Part shown: in pieces, positions 25,261 to 38,300 of the stretch | Layout: each line of letters opens with the position of its first letter | How positions within the stretch are numbered: position 1 is the first letter of the stretch | NCBI RefSeq assembly: GCF_000002995.4 | Contig: NW_025062476.1 | Span: 982,501 to 1,046,500 of the forward strand | DNA length: 64,000 nucleotides | Reading direction: 5' to 3' | Origin: Brugia malayi | Lineage: Eukaryota; Nematoda; Chromadorea; Rhabditida; Onchocercidae | The notes under the pieces: generated by a model | Database searches by the model: none | What the model was told of the DNA's origin: nothing | What the model saw: only the letters and a program-made list of their open reading frames with translations | Translations under genes and position numbers: made by a program

Positions 25261-27086
25261 GCTCTACGGCCTAGAAACGATGACTTATAAGATAGCCAAG
25301 TAGCTGCATCGAAATATCATAACAAGTCGTTAATGACCTCTTTACTGTGGACTGACCTTACTTGGTAATCAAATTAGGTATGTGACATGGTGACAACTAC
25401 AGATATTTATGTTCACAAAGAATTTTTGCTAAGGAGCGGTAATGTCGCTGAGCTGATAAAGAGCTGAATATTCCATCTTGGCCATTAAGACACCTTATTT
25501 TTTACCTTATCCTTTTAATCCTGTTCGACTTTTCACGCCACGTTAACTAAGACTTTTGTTTGGTTATCAGTTAATATTGGTGGTTATCAGCTTTTTCCTT
25601 TCATTCTTTACGTTTTGAATAAAACATATCTTTAGGATAAGTAATATCCCCAAAAGTTATGCTAAGACTTATCTTTCAGAAATTACAATAGTAATATCAA
25701 AAATCTAAATTATTTAGAAACTTGAGAGAACGAACTAAGTAAAAAAACTTAAATTACATCGAATTCTTTCTTTTCATTTTGAATAATATGTTAAAGTTAC
25801 ATATGAATTGATAGCTTATATTAAGTTACATTTCAATGTAAATTAGCTATTTCATCTGATTTACTTCCATATTTTATTCATTACAAAATTTAACAAAAAT
25901 TTATAATTTACTTCAGAAAAAAAATACTTTTCTATCATTAAATTTTGAATGAATTTTTTTTTAATTAAAAAATTTAAAAATATAAAAGGAGTTTTAATGT
26001 TGCAAGTTTAATTTTTCATTTTGGTCCATTTTTATAAAGAAAGTAGATTAGTAAAATGATTTTTCGACTATAATCAACTTAAACGGTTACGCCACAGATG
26101 TTTTCGCGCATAACTCTGATTAGAGTTAACATATTAGTTAACAACAATTTTATTTAGTTATTTCAGGAATAATCTTTGCTGGAGATACTTTCCTTCAATC
26201 TAATAGCTTTGAAAGAATATAATTTCAGTAAGCAATCAATTTTTTCACAAAAATTAGTCTAATAGTAAACAAATTTTTAAATATGTCATCGATATCAGTT
26301 ATAATTGTTTATTAATCTACTTGAAAGATCAATATAGATAATTGAGAGTTTTTATAGTAAAATTAATTTCTTATATAGTAATATTTATCAAGGATTGGTA
26401 ACAATGCTAAATTATATCTATGAATAATTCTAAATAATAATTTCACCAGTGGTAAATGAATAAATTGTATTAGTTGACAACATAATTTACTTTTAACTGC
26501 TTAAGGATATACAAACTTCTAACTATTAATTACTTAATTCTCTCATTCAACCATTCACCGTAATCAGTTTGTGTGTAATTATTAATCAAAGTAATTGCTG
26601 AGTAACAAGTAAGTTGTTAGATAATTCTGCTCAAATATTTTCGAAATAATTTACAAAAAATTTCAAGAAATTCTTATTTCCATCTATCCACAAAATTTTG
26701 CTCATTTCTTCTACGTTTATCATAAAGCGCAAACTGCAATGATATATAGTTGTAATCAATCTCTCAGATATCTATCAGAATCTCTCAGACTATCTCTCAG
26801 ATAAATCACAAGATACATTGTTTACACTTACGATGATTTTACTTCATTTGCCCATTACTTTGTTTAATGGGTAAATAGACGCCCACAAGTATAATAGGCT
26901 CCAATACTTTCCCACAAGTCTTCATTTATATGCATATATTAGCTGAATTCAAAGTATTTTCACATTATTTTATAAAAGCTATGCATAAAACTTGATTTAA
27001 GTTTATGATGATGTAGTAGAAATATGTGTAGTGATGCTATTTATAGAAAAGAATTAAATTTAAACTCATTTAGTTTATGTGCTAAA
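25261..27086. other. intergenic DNA within the srsx locus
   Basis: About 1.8 kb between the second receptor relic and the first exon of the intact copy. I find no further receptor exons by eye and no other gene. It should contain the promoter of the intact receptor. A cluster of ATCTCTCAGAT-like short repeats lies at about 26,758-26,805. Confidence 0.5.
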
Positions 27087-29212
27087 ATGGCTATTTTGGT
27101 ACCAGTTATACCATGTGTATGCTTTTTTTTATTTTGTCTTTTAATTGGATTCGCTGGCAATACTGCGCTCATTATAACTACTATTCTGAGCAGGTATGTT
27201 ATTGATCAATTAATTGATTGATTGATTTCTTGCGATCATTGAATATTCAACATTAATAGCTTTATCATTGGTGATTGTTCCTTTCCTCAATATTTAAATA
27301 TAATTTTATGAAGAGGGAATGAGACGCACAAAACGGTTGTGCCATTAATTAATGAGATTTTAAGATCAAAATAAACAATCAAAAGAATCAAAGAATATTT
27401 AGAGGGAAAACGGAGAGAAAATATTGATTGAAAAGTAAAATCCCATCATTGTACGCATATAATTTCATATAAATTTGAAAGATTTTACAATCAACATTTA
27501 CAATCTTTTGCACAGCAAATTTTTGAGCATATTCCAATTTCAAGTCTAAAAGTTTCAAAAGTTTCAAATTCTTATAATTTGTAAAAATTCTTTCCGGAAC
27601 CTGCACAATGTCAATAATATATTAATAGCATTGAGCGCATTTGCTGATATTCTTCATCAAATCGGCCATATTCCATTTGCGTATTTTATTTTTACTGGAA
27701 TTACTTTTACACCATTATGGACATGTATTTGTATACAATTATTACCTAATTTCGGTCTAAATTTTGCAATGGCTATATTACTTTTTACCGGCATAGATCG
27801 ATCCATCGCTATTTTAAAACCTTTAAGGTATTTGAACAGAATAAGTAATTTTAATTAAATTTGCTAATGGCAAAGCTAAATTATTTGTTGTCTTCCAATA
27901 TATTTTCTAAATAACAAGTAATGGTCACTTATAGATATCGAACAATGAGGAAGAGAATTTCAATTCCATTAATGACCATACCAGCCACACTTTATGCAAT
28001 TGCTATACTTACAATGGCTTGTATATATGCCATAAATAACGAGTAAGTTACATTTTCAGATTTTTCTCGAATTAAATGTCTGATCTGTGATTATCAGAGA
28101 AATTTTATCTGAGAAAATTGATGCAAATGCAAATGGAAATTGGAAGTTACTCGTTATTTTTGAGAAAACTCCTGCATTCCATTGAGAAAAATAAGCAGAA
28201 ATTTGCATACTGTTATGGAAAATAAGAAAAGAAAGATGTGAAACGTGAAATGAACCTGAAAAAAAACCTTCTTATTAAGAAGGGAAAAAGATAAAAGTAA
28301 CAAAATTTCTAAATTAAAAGAAAAAGAAGTATATGAGATGTTCGATGCTTGAAATATTTATTGAAAATATATTGAAATTTGATTTTGTTAATTGTCATTG
28401 GGTCTTTCTATAGTGACAAAGTAATCTGTGTTTTGGTAGCAATATACAGTGGTCAGTTCGATTGGATTTGGGGCATTTTGGCAACTGTTCTTAATTTAGC
28501 AACGATTACCCTTTATGCAGTACTTAGTCGAATTATAGTAAAGGCTCGAATATGTGAGTTATTTAAATAATTAGCAAAAGACATGTAAACAAAGTATCAA
28601 CCTGGATGTTCTATGTCACCGAAAATATTTTTTGTTTTGTTTACTATTCAAATGCCATGGCAGAGTCTAATTAATTAACAATAACTGAAGTAGATGCTGT
28701 AGTACTACCTCACTTTTAATTTCAGCAACTAGAAATTTCGAACTGTTACAAACATTAAAGATAACAGTGGCATTTGTTGCATTGGGACATTTAGCAACAA
28801 CGACCATTTATATGGTGACAAAGTTCTTGAATATTTCCGATGTGGCAAAGTTTTATATAGGATGCTATGCGGGAGTATTTATTAATACAAGCGTTTCATT
28901 CAATTGGTTACTTTACTACTGGAGAAGGTAAAAATTAACTAAAATTTCTTGTGAAAAAATATGTTGAAATGTTAACTTCAAATATTTACGTTTTATGTTG
29001 GAAGCATACCTCAGTGACTGACAATATTGATAGATTGGATCTATTGCTGTGATCATAAAAAATATTGCAGTGAAGAATATCGGAACTCATTTAGAAGACA
29101 ATTCAAGAAGCTTCCATGTCTAAAGAATACCGTAAATTTGCAAACGAAACATAAAATGCAGCAAGTAACAACAGTTTACCGATTAGAACTTTCAAGACGT
29201 TTGTCGCATTAA
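27087..29212 (+). CDS. srsx-family 7-transmembrane chemoreceptor (GPCR), nearly intact
   Basis: A nematode-type rhodopsin-like receptor expected on sensory neurons; the ligand is unknown. Six exons: 27,087-27,193 ([15 protein letters not shown], segment 1), about 27,597-27,827 ([20 protein letters not shown], segments 2-3, ending [14 protein letters not shown]), 27,935-28,042 ([16 protein letters not shown], segment 4), 28,414-28,553 (segment 5), 28,726-28,927 (segments 6-7, ending WLLYYWRR) and 29,071-29,212 (a basic tail ending RRLSH and TAA). Phases of exons 2-6 agree and give about 310 residues. GIDR stands where many rhodopsin-like receptors have DRY, as in the srsx family. One defect is visible: the acceptor of exon 2 should be AG before GAACCTG, but the sequence is CG. 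An ATG at 27,024 is also in frame (TTG-free alternative start giving 21 extra residues). It may be functional with another acceptor, or recently inactivated. Confidence 0.8.
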
Positions 29213-32200
29213 TCTGGCTCATTTGGTCAAATTTTCAAACAATATCCCATGGAGACGATTAAGTGGGAATATTGGCAATAATTACTATGTCCGTTCGATA
29301 AATTAATGAGATCATCGTGCAGCATTCCATATCGCTTCTTGAAGATTAATCGATGTAGGAAAAGTTTTGAAAGTTTTGGATATTTTTGTTGTTATAATTT
29401 CGCTAACTTTATTGTTATACAATAGAAAAAATAAATAAATAAATAAAATGAGTATTACTACACCAACAGTCCATCAAATATTCGTCAAATTGTCACACTT
29501 TCTCTCAACTATCGCTTCCCTTTCGCTTCAGCAGTGTTACTGTTACTGGTGTAAAGCAAATTTAGAATTTCTTTCTTACTGCCCTGTTTCCTTGTGAAAC
29601 AAAGTAGCTTCCTTTCTTGATGGTTCAGATCGTTGACTTCTTTGTCCTCGATACTGGTAGAATCTCGAATTTGTACTGGTTCCGTTCTGTGTACGTGTAC
29701 TGTGGGAGTCTTCGTGAAACATTTTATTATTCAAACCTCAAACTCAAACTTGAGTAATTAAACCTTAGATTAAAATTAAATATTATACAACATTACAATA
29801 ATGAATTGATACATAACACACAAATGTAACTTAATTATAAAACATTTAAAGATACAAGCAAGCTAGACACCTCGCAACCGAGCCATACCAAACAATGGTT
29901 TTGTAAGGAAGAAAACTGGGAGGGATTTTATGGGTGTTAAGGTTACAAAGTGGATTAAAATCATTTAAAACAATAGCCTTTGTTCATTAGGTTATAGCTT
30001 CGCCATTGTGGCGACAACTGGTGTGTCACCTCTGATGTCACCTTTTGTGAAGTGAACTGAGTGAGTGAGTGTTGCTGAGATGAACCAAACCAAAACCTCC
30101 AAATAATGTTTCAACTCCTTTTGTACAATGAGCATTGGCTTACAACAAATTGAGAGCTATCAGATGATCTTTACTCTTTATATAGTGGGAGCTGGTTTAT
30201 AACGTTTGTTACAATGGTGACTGTCAAAGTGGAACACTGCAATGGGAAGTTATTGAAACGATGAATTTACAAGCTGAAATGTTAACAGTAAAATATAAGT
30301 TTAAATGTTAGAACAATAAAATTGAAAGCAATTTACAACATTTCAAGCAATACACAAAGTTTATGTTTTTCCTCTGAGATATGAAATTGAAACAGTTTGA
30401 CATATATTTAAGGAATATTCGAGAAACATGGATTCAATATAGAACTATTCCAACACATTATTAAATTATTTTGATTTTTTCGGCAATTACATCAAAAGTT
30501 TTTTGTGCCATAAAACGGTAATTCCGCATTTTAAAAAGGAGAGAAAAGGGATGAATGGTACAATTTTGCATTTCTTTTCCATCATAAACAATTTCACTTC
30601 TAAAAAAGTCAATAAATAAATTTAGTTTATAATATTTTGTTGTCGCTAAAATTAAGAAAGGAATTAGCTGAGCTATTATAACATTCAGATCTGTTTAAAA
30701 CCGTGTTTGATAAATGACAGCTTCTTAATTTCTAAGCTAAATGATAACTTTGAAATTGCAAGATTGTTTCAAAAGTAATAAGAATTATGCCAAAAGGCTT
30801 CAAAAATATATATCTCAAATTTGGTCGAAAAAGTCCCGAAATTTTTCAAATTTATTTATATTAATTATACTTACAGAAAAACAAGAATGAAAATTATGGA
30901 CAAAATTAGAGGAAATGAAATTATGCACCGAGTTACAAGAAATAAAATTGTATAAGAAAAATCTGTTATGGAATGCTAATGTATTATTGATATCCAAGAT
31001 GCTATGAAACGGAAAACATGGAGGTTATTAAAATTAAATCGTATATAATATTTTAAAAAGGACAAATTCTTCTATTAGACGGATTTGTTCTTTATTCAGA
31101 TAATAGTTTCAATTCAAACACTTTGTCATCATTTCCCTACTCTTATCAAATGCTAACTCAATTGAATTTCGAGCTCAAATTCTAATTCGAACTTCGGCTT
31201 CTGTTGTTGTATATATTTTTGAAATTTTTAGAAAAAAATTTCACTCAATTTGAGAAGTATAGCTGATGTTATCCGAAGAGAATAATTCCTACCAAAGCAG
31301 CCATTATATCATAAATTTATAAATCAAACAAATTAAATCTATTGGAAAGAGAGCTCACAAAGATAAATAGCATACATGTGTTACATCAATATTATGATGC
31401 ATTCCAAAAACAAAAAATTCAAGTATTGGTTCAACGTTGGCGATTACTAATCAAGTAATCAAATGATCGAAGAATACCAGGTAAAATAAAGAAAAAAAAT
31501 CACTAATTATTTACAATTTCCATTGAAGCGAGCTTACAATTTAGTTTTAAAAATTTTCTTTAAAAATTTAAAGAAAAAATTGTTGAATTGCTACATTTAG
31601 TGAACAAACACAAATTAACGTCATGAAAGTTTGCTGAACTGAGCAACTTAAGCAGCAGAAAAAGTAAACATACAGTCAAGTTGGTGGGACATTAATTTTT
31701 TAATATATCATAATTCGATAATGCAATAAGAAAAAGTCGTCAAAAAAAAAAAAAAAAAAAAAAAAATCAAAAATTAAAAGATTAAAAAAGTAGCATAAGC
31801 TAACAGAAAACAGGCAAAACTTCTGGATTTTAATATTTTGTGAAACATCAACTAATATCACACTTGCATGTGAAGTTTTTTAATAACAAGTCACTTTTTT
31901 TTTTTTAGAATTAAACTGAGGCATCGAATAGTGCTAGATCTAAACTAACATAAATCCAAATTCAAATTTAAATCAATGCAAAAAAAATAGCAATATAGCA
32001 ATGGCGCCCAGAGAATTTCCAATTTGTGCATGAAATTCAATCTGAATATCTCATTTGATATAAGAATGATTACAAATAAAATAGAAACAAAGTATTTCAA
32101 TATTATTAAGATCATGAAAAAAATGGAAAGAGATGATGACAATGAAAAAGAGGCTTAGAAATGAACAATGTATAAAAACTGGAAGAAATATAAGGTTGGA

Positions 32201-32365
32201 AGAAACTTTATATTTCTTTCAGTCAGTATTGCACTCGATTTTTTTTAGTTATATCATTTACATTATAGTAATTTACTTTTTCCAGTTGACAAAGGGAAAT
32301 AAAATTAAACAACAACAATAACAACAAAAGAGTAACCTAAAACTTGAAAAGTTGCTTTACCTCTA
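29213..32365. other. intergenic region with a compositionally distinct patch
   Basis: About 3.1 kb separates the srsx receptor from the 3' end of the DOCK gene; the two genes converge. From about 29,460 to 30,350 the DNA is less A+T-rich than its surroundings, without long A or T runs, yet has no convincing ORF or splice-joined exon. It could be a decayed mobile element or a long-terminal-repeat remnant, but I find no terminal repeats, coding domains or target-site duplication. From 30,400 to 32,365 the sequence returns to the usual A+T-rich kind, with a poly-A tract at about 31,741-31,766. Confidence 0.45.
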
Positions 32366-35300
32366 TCACACTGCAGTAACCGGTCCAAGTTCCGCAGCAA
32401 CAGCAGCTGCATGTACAGCTTTTAGAGTATGCGCTTCGGAACACTTAGTTTTACGAATGCCAACAATTGGTGCCATTCGTTTCGTAAATTCGATATAATT
32501 TTTTTGCAGTTCATTCTATAATTTTATAAAAAATGAATTCTCACTGTAAAATTCCTCTAAATAATTCATTATGAAATAGAATTGGCAAATGAATTCAATA
32601 AGTAAACCTGATAAGCTTGTTGATCAGCTTGGATAAGCTTTCTGTTCTTTTGAAGAGCATCAGCACATTTTTTTGAGAAGTCTTTAAAACATAAGCGAAG
32701 CTTATTCTGGAATTTATCCATCGGCTTGCCATGTTCATCCAAAATCATATTTGTAAGGAACACGTTGGCAACCTTCAAAAAAGAAGCGTCTTTAATTATT
32801 GAAATGATAATGAAAACACTGGTAATATTCTTTCCATCTATTCTCGAAAAAGTGGACATAACATTATAAAATGATGGAATATTTTTCATATTAGAGAAGG
32901 AAAAAAAATTTTTCGAATTTAGAAATTTAGTTGGAACAAAGCTGAAGCAATTTGCTTACTTACTGCTATTACTCTGAAATTCATTTCTAAAGGACCTTGG
33001 TAAAACTCTACACTCACTTCTATAGGACCTTGGTTGACAGTGGTACCAATGCAACCTTGCAGTACCATTTGAAGCATTTTAGCATCTGGTGGGTCTTGCA
33101 CAGTAGCAGCGGCTAATTCACGAGTTCGTTTTTGGACATCTTCAATTGCAACTTCTATTGGCGTCAAAATGATTTGTTCACGACTCACCACCCGAAGACG
33201 TGTTTTCACATAAGGGAAACTAAAAGAAAAAAAAGAAAAACAAAAATAATGCAGAGAAAAGCTCATTTAAGCAAAAAAAAAAAACCTTAAAATGATGAAT
33301 TAAAAGAAATTTTCCATTCTCAATCTACGTGGAACTTTTAGAGAGACTGCTACATTTTAATAAATCAAACTGAAGTTTATGAATTAGAAATTCGATTAAA
33401 AGTTACCAATACTGCGTGGCTAGGACAGTTCGTCTTTTGTATTGATCCTTCAAATCACCATGAGCTCGACCATCTTTCGTGAACGGTGTCGCATAAACGA
33501 ATCGATATAATCTGTGATTCCTCTCGAAATGAGTTGGACGACGACGACGTTCCCAATTCTCCAAATACGGCTCCACATATGTGATTTGCAAATAAGCTTT
33601 TGTAGAATCCAAACGATTTCGATCAACCTACAGATCGATTTTAAAACATTAATTAATAGAAGTAACTTTCTTTCTTTCTTTGTCCCATTCATAAAAAGAT
33701 TTTGGTATTCCAATAATATTATTGTAAAATGTAGTATAAAAAAAAAAAAAAAATGGGAAACATACAGTATTTGAATCTTTAATAACTTCCAAAACTCCTT
33801 TTCCAAAACGATCTGTATAAAATGTATCCAAACGATGACTGATTTCGGATAATTTTGTAATGGCCGGTTCTTTGTAGATGAATTCGACACCGTCCAAATC
33901 TCCAAAACGACTGCCATAAAAACCTACCCGAAAATAGGTGCCAAAACAACGTTTGTCAGCACTGGAATTCAACAAGTTTTTAAAATCAGTGATAGAACCA
34001 AAACATAACCATATTCTTTCCAAAAAATTTCTCATAAATCTCGATTTCAAATAGTTTGATAATTATAATAGTCATAAGTTATCCCTAAATGTCGTTTGAG
34101 AGCAAAATATATTGGAAGGTCAAAAGAAAAACCTAGCTGTAAAAAAAGTCTCAAATAGCATAGCTCTATCTTCACATTTCTTGAAAATTAAATGTTTGAC
34201 TAAAATGAATGAATGAATTTGGAATTCTTTAGCTCATACCTTGGTAAAGGTGAATACCATGCATCGGCGATATCTTCAATTAGCGGTACAGTTGGCTCAA
34301 TACGTGAAAGAGCTTGACTTAGGCAACTATGTACTTGTGCCAAATGCCGATAATCACGATTTTCTTCCAAAATTGGTGTTATTACCTGATATAAACAAGA
34401 AATCGGAAAAGACTGTATAAAACTTCAAAATTTTCAGGTTAGCTGTAAAATAAAACCTGACTCCAATACAAGTAGAAATAACCTTATACAGTTGTATCAT
34501 TGATTCATACATTTGAGCTTTCTCCATAAACTGTGCCGTCTTCTCCACCAAATGTACTAAGCCATTTCGTGTAAAATGACGACTTTCACAAATACCTTCT
34601 TCATCAGGACTGAAAATTAATTAAATTCTATAGCATCTATTATATCGACGATTTCATTTCATCTTTCAAATAAAAGAGTTTTTTGAAAAAAAAAAAAACT
34701 GAATTTAAAAGGAGAAAAAAAAATTTTAATGATCCATTTTTTTTATTACTAAAAACATTTTTTAGTTAGATCAAAAACATTACCTAATAACATCATCCGA
34801 AACAGCACTTTCCTCGAGAATATTATCACTTATGGCTTCGAAAGCAGCAGCACCTTTAGGTACATATACGTCATATTCACGCATCGAAATATATTCAGCA
34901 GCTAAAGCAGCTGCATGTAACATACATTGTGCAGCTTCTGCTGCATTATCTCGAGCTGCATGCTTATTTGCCATATTTATCAACCATGTCAATCTAAATC
35001 ATTACATTTTAAAGCCGATTATTTTATGTTTCCAAAAAAAAGAAATCTCGAGATTTGTATGTAAATCAATAAAATAGAAAAAGGGAGGTATCATAACAGT
35101 TCGATAATAAGGAACAAATAATTCCATTCAAGTCAAATTAAAAAATTTTTTTTTTTGATTTTTTTTTTATAATAGTAATAACTTTTTTTTGATTATCTGA
35201 TGAATACTATTATAGCAATAAAGAAATACAATATGACTTCTAATAATAAACACCGAAAAATTATACTAACCTAAGATCTGGATTGTTCTGGTATCCTTTA

Positions 35301-38300
35301 GCGACACGATACATCAAATCAATTAACATTTCAAAATCATTTGTATATTCTTTCATTTTTACTGTATCCGATAATATCATATGTAAATTGAAAACTAGAT
35401 CTTTCACCTGCAATTATACTCAATGCTTTCTTAATTTGGAGAGATCTAAATTGTAAAGAAAATTTGAAAGATATTAATTCAGAAATTGACATTTCACATA
35501 ATTAACCTGCTCCGAAAAAGTTGTATTTCGTAGCTGAGAATCAATTGATGCATCTGTTTCTGAATATGTTAGCACAGTTTTTAAACTGTGACGTAAACAA
35601 TCTTCATTTATCCAATCACCATATTTGGTACCCGTAGAAACCAGTGTACTCAACGACATCGTAATTTGCATCTTAACTTTTGAGAAACTTGCACCTGATT
35701 CGAAGCTTTGTCTCATCAATAAATATAGCGAAGCTGCAGCCTACAAATTCTTTATCAGAAAATAAATTCAATTTTCTGTAAACAAGAAAATAAATAGCTT
35801 ATTAATTTGATTGAGATTTTCATTCAGATCATGCTGGCTCTTATTTTAGAATAATCTACCATCTTTTTCTATATGTAAAGTTATATCTATTTCATAAATT
35901 CTTTTAATAACTATTATTTTTTGCTCCATGTTTCTTTTAAAAGTTAATATAAATTACACTGTTATGAAGTTAGAGTTAAGTAACAGTCAAAGTGAATTAA
36001 TTTGAATACGTAATTTCAAAACTTTAATAGTTAATAGTACCTGAGAACGAACAGCTGGTAAACGAGATGCACAGTGTCTTAATAGATGAAGGCATAATTC
36101 ACCACACTGTTCAGTTTCCTGCAAATCATTTATTGTCACCACAACAGTTCTTAAATTTAATATGACAGACATACATGCACGAAGGAAGAAGATTCCGAAC
36201 AAAAATACATCTAAAAAAGATGAACTCGAATAAAGAAAAAAGTAACAATCAGAATTGTCAGAGACGAATTAAATAAGCGCAAAAAACTATCTTTCGAAGT
36301 AATAAATTATCTGACAATCGGTGTATTTCGAAAATAGCAAATATATTATTAACCTGTTCAAATAATAAATCTGGAAACTTTGTAACTATTGCACGCTGAC
36401 TTGCAAAAACATTTTCCAAAGTTTGCACTGATTGATTGCAAGCAAGAATATGCATCTTGAAAATATTCATTGAAAAAAATTAACTTAATTTTCTATTATT
36501 ATTTTTTTCATAGTAAATATTATGCTCAACTGCTAATTAAATTACAGCCATTTTGTTTATCCAGTTTTTTTTTTTTTTAAATTTATTTTGGTATTTAAGT
36601 TCAGACTTTTCAGTACAATACTAAGCCTAATATTAATTTTATCTATCGTTTTTTATATTAAAACAAGAAATTCCCAACGCCGCAATGCATCTACACCGGT
36701 ATTGACGAATATGCTTCTCATGAATAATAATAATAAAATAAAATAGGTAAACTAAAAATCGAAATAAACTAAAAAATGGCAATAATTTAAAACTACAAAA
36801 GCAATAGTAATGATAAACTCACCAACACTTTTAATACAGATGATAACACATAAAAGAGATAATCAGAACCGAGAACCGACACCACACGTATGATTAATTC
36901 TAACGTATCCAGCACTATTAATGGTATCTCGGTGCAAAGAGTTGCTTCAAGGATAACATCTTCATCAGTTTCTAAACCAAATAATTAATTCTGGAAAATA
37001 AATAGTTTCCGAATTCTTCCGCACTTCAATGATTTTCTTAGCATTTCGTAACGAGCAACTTAATTTTGATTTATAATAAAACTATTAATCTTAATAGCTG
37101 ATTGTAGTTCATAACTTACGGATAGGTTCATCGCTTGAGTGTCCACCGCTACTACCTGTGCAACTTTTCCAAGAACCTTTTACTTGTGAATCTTTAGTTT
37201 CTTTACGCCAACGAATTCCACTTTCAGAATCAGCTGCACTACGTGATTTTTTCCGGCTAAGTTCTTTAACTGATGAATCGTCAACATTACTACCTTCGTT
37301 CTTTATTTCCTCTGTAATCTCAGTGATACCCTGCAAATTATCGATAGACAGTTCAGTCGTTTTACCATCACATTATACAAACTCATAGAATAGTAAATTT
37401 ACAAAAATTTCCAGTTCTTAATATAAAAATTACTTCAACAAAAAAAAAGAAAGCTACTTGATTAGGACAGAAAGATGATCTGAATTCGAAACATGAAACA
37501 GCAAGTTGTAGAACATCAAGAAACTGTAAAATTCGATGAGATGACAAATCGCGAATCCATTGACGCAAAGATGATCGTTCCATATTTTTTAACGCCCAAC
37601 AGAAACATGCTAATAGCTGAATAAAATTTGAATAATAGAATTCAATAAATAAATATCTAAGATAATTTTTTTTTTGTAAAAATTATCACTTGACGTGTAT
37701 TTTCCAATGAAATTGATGGTCGGACTAAACCAATATGTTTTCGTTCGGTTCGAGGTGAACATGGTGGTGAAAAATTCATTCCACCAATTGCAAGCATAAC
37801 TTTATCGCTAATAAATGGTCCATTATCCATTTCGGTCGTGTAACTGTAATTAATAGTGATATAAAAATGATTACAATCTTTTGTAAATTTTAGAAATATA
37901 TTTAAATGAATATGTCAGATGTCAAGAAGAATGTTTAAAGATTGAAAAGTTTACCCATTAGAAATTGGCGTGGAAATGTCATAGTTAACATTGGAAGATT
38001 TCGAGTAAGGATCGTGTAATTGAGTTGACGCATCCAAAACAATACCAATCATTGGTAAATATAAAGATGCTATTCGTGCTTTTACCGCATTATCAAGAAG
38101 TCGAGCATCCAATTCATGGCTACTTAGCAAATTACGAATAAGGCCTATAGCACTGTAAACAATCCAAAATTATCGTTTTTTCTTTCTTTTCCCGAGAATT
38201 AAGATAGTATAAATGAATGATATCAAACGAACTTAGTAAATTAAATAAGAAAATAACAAAATGATATAAATGATCAAACTTTTTTTTTACAAGCAATCCA

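Noticed and set aside
32000..32020. ATGGCGCCCAGAGAATT-like sequence resembling a retroviral tRNA primer-binding site
   Set aside because: No LTR ends, coding domains or polypurine tract lie near it; a seven-base match is expected by chance.
33514..33774. Plus-strand ORF opposite the DOCK gene
   Set aside because: Antisense shadow of DOCK exons ending in a poly-Lys stretch from poly-A.
33450..33917. 155-residue minus-strand ORF, the longest open frame in the window
   Set aside because: It overlaps three real DOCK exons in another frame and crosses their introns; the DOCK frame carries the conserved motifs.
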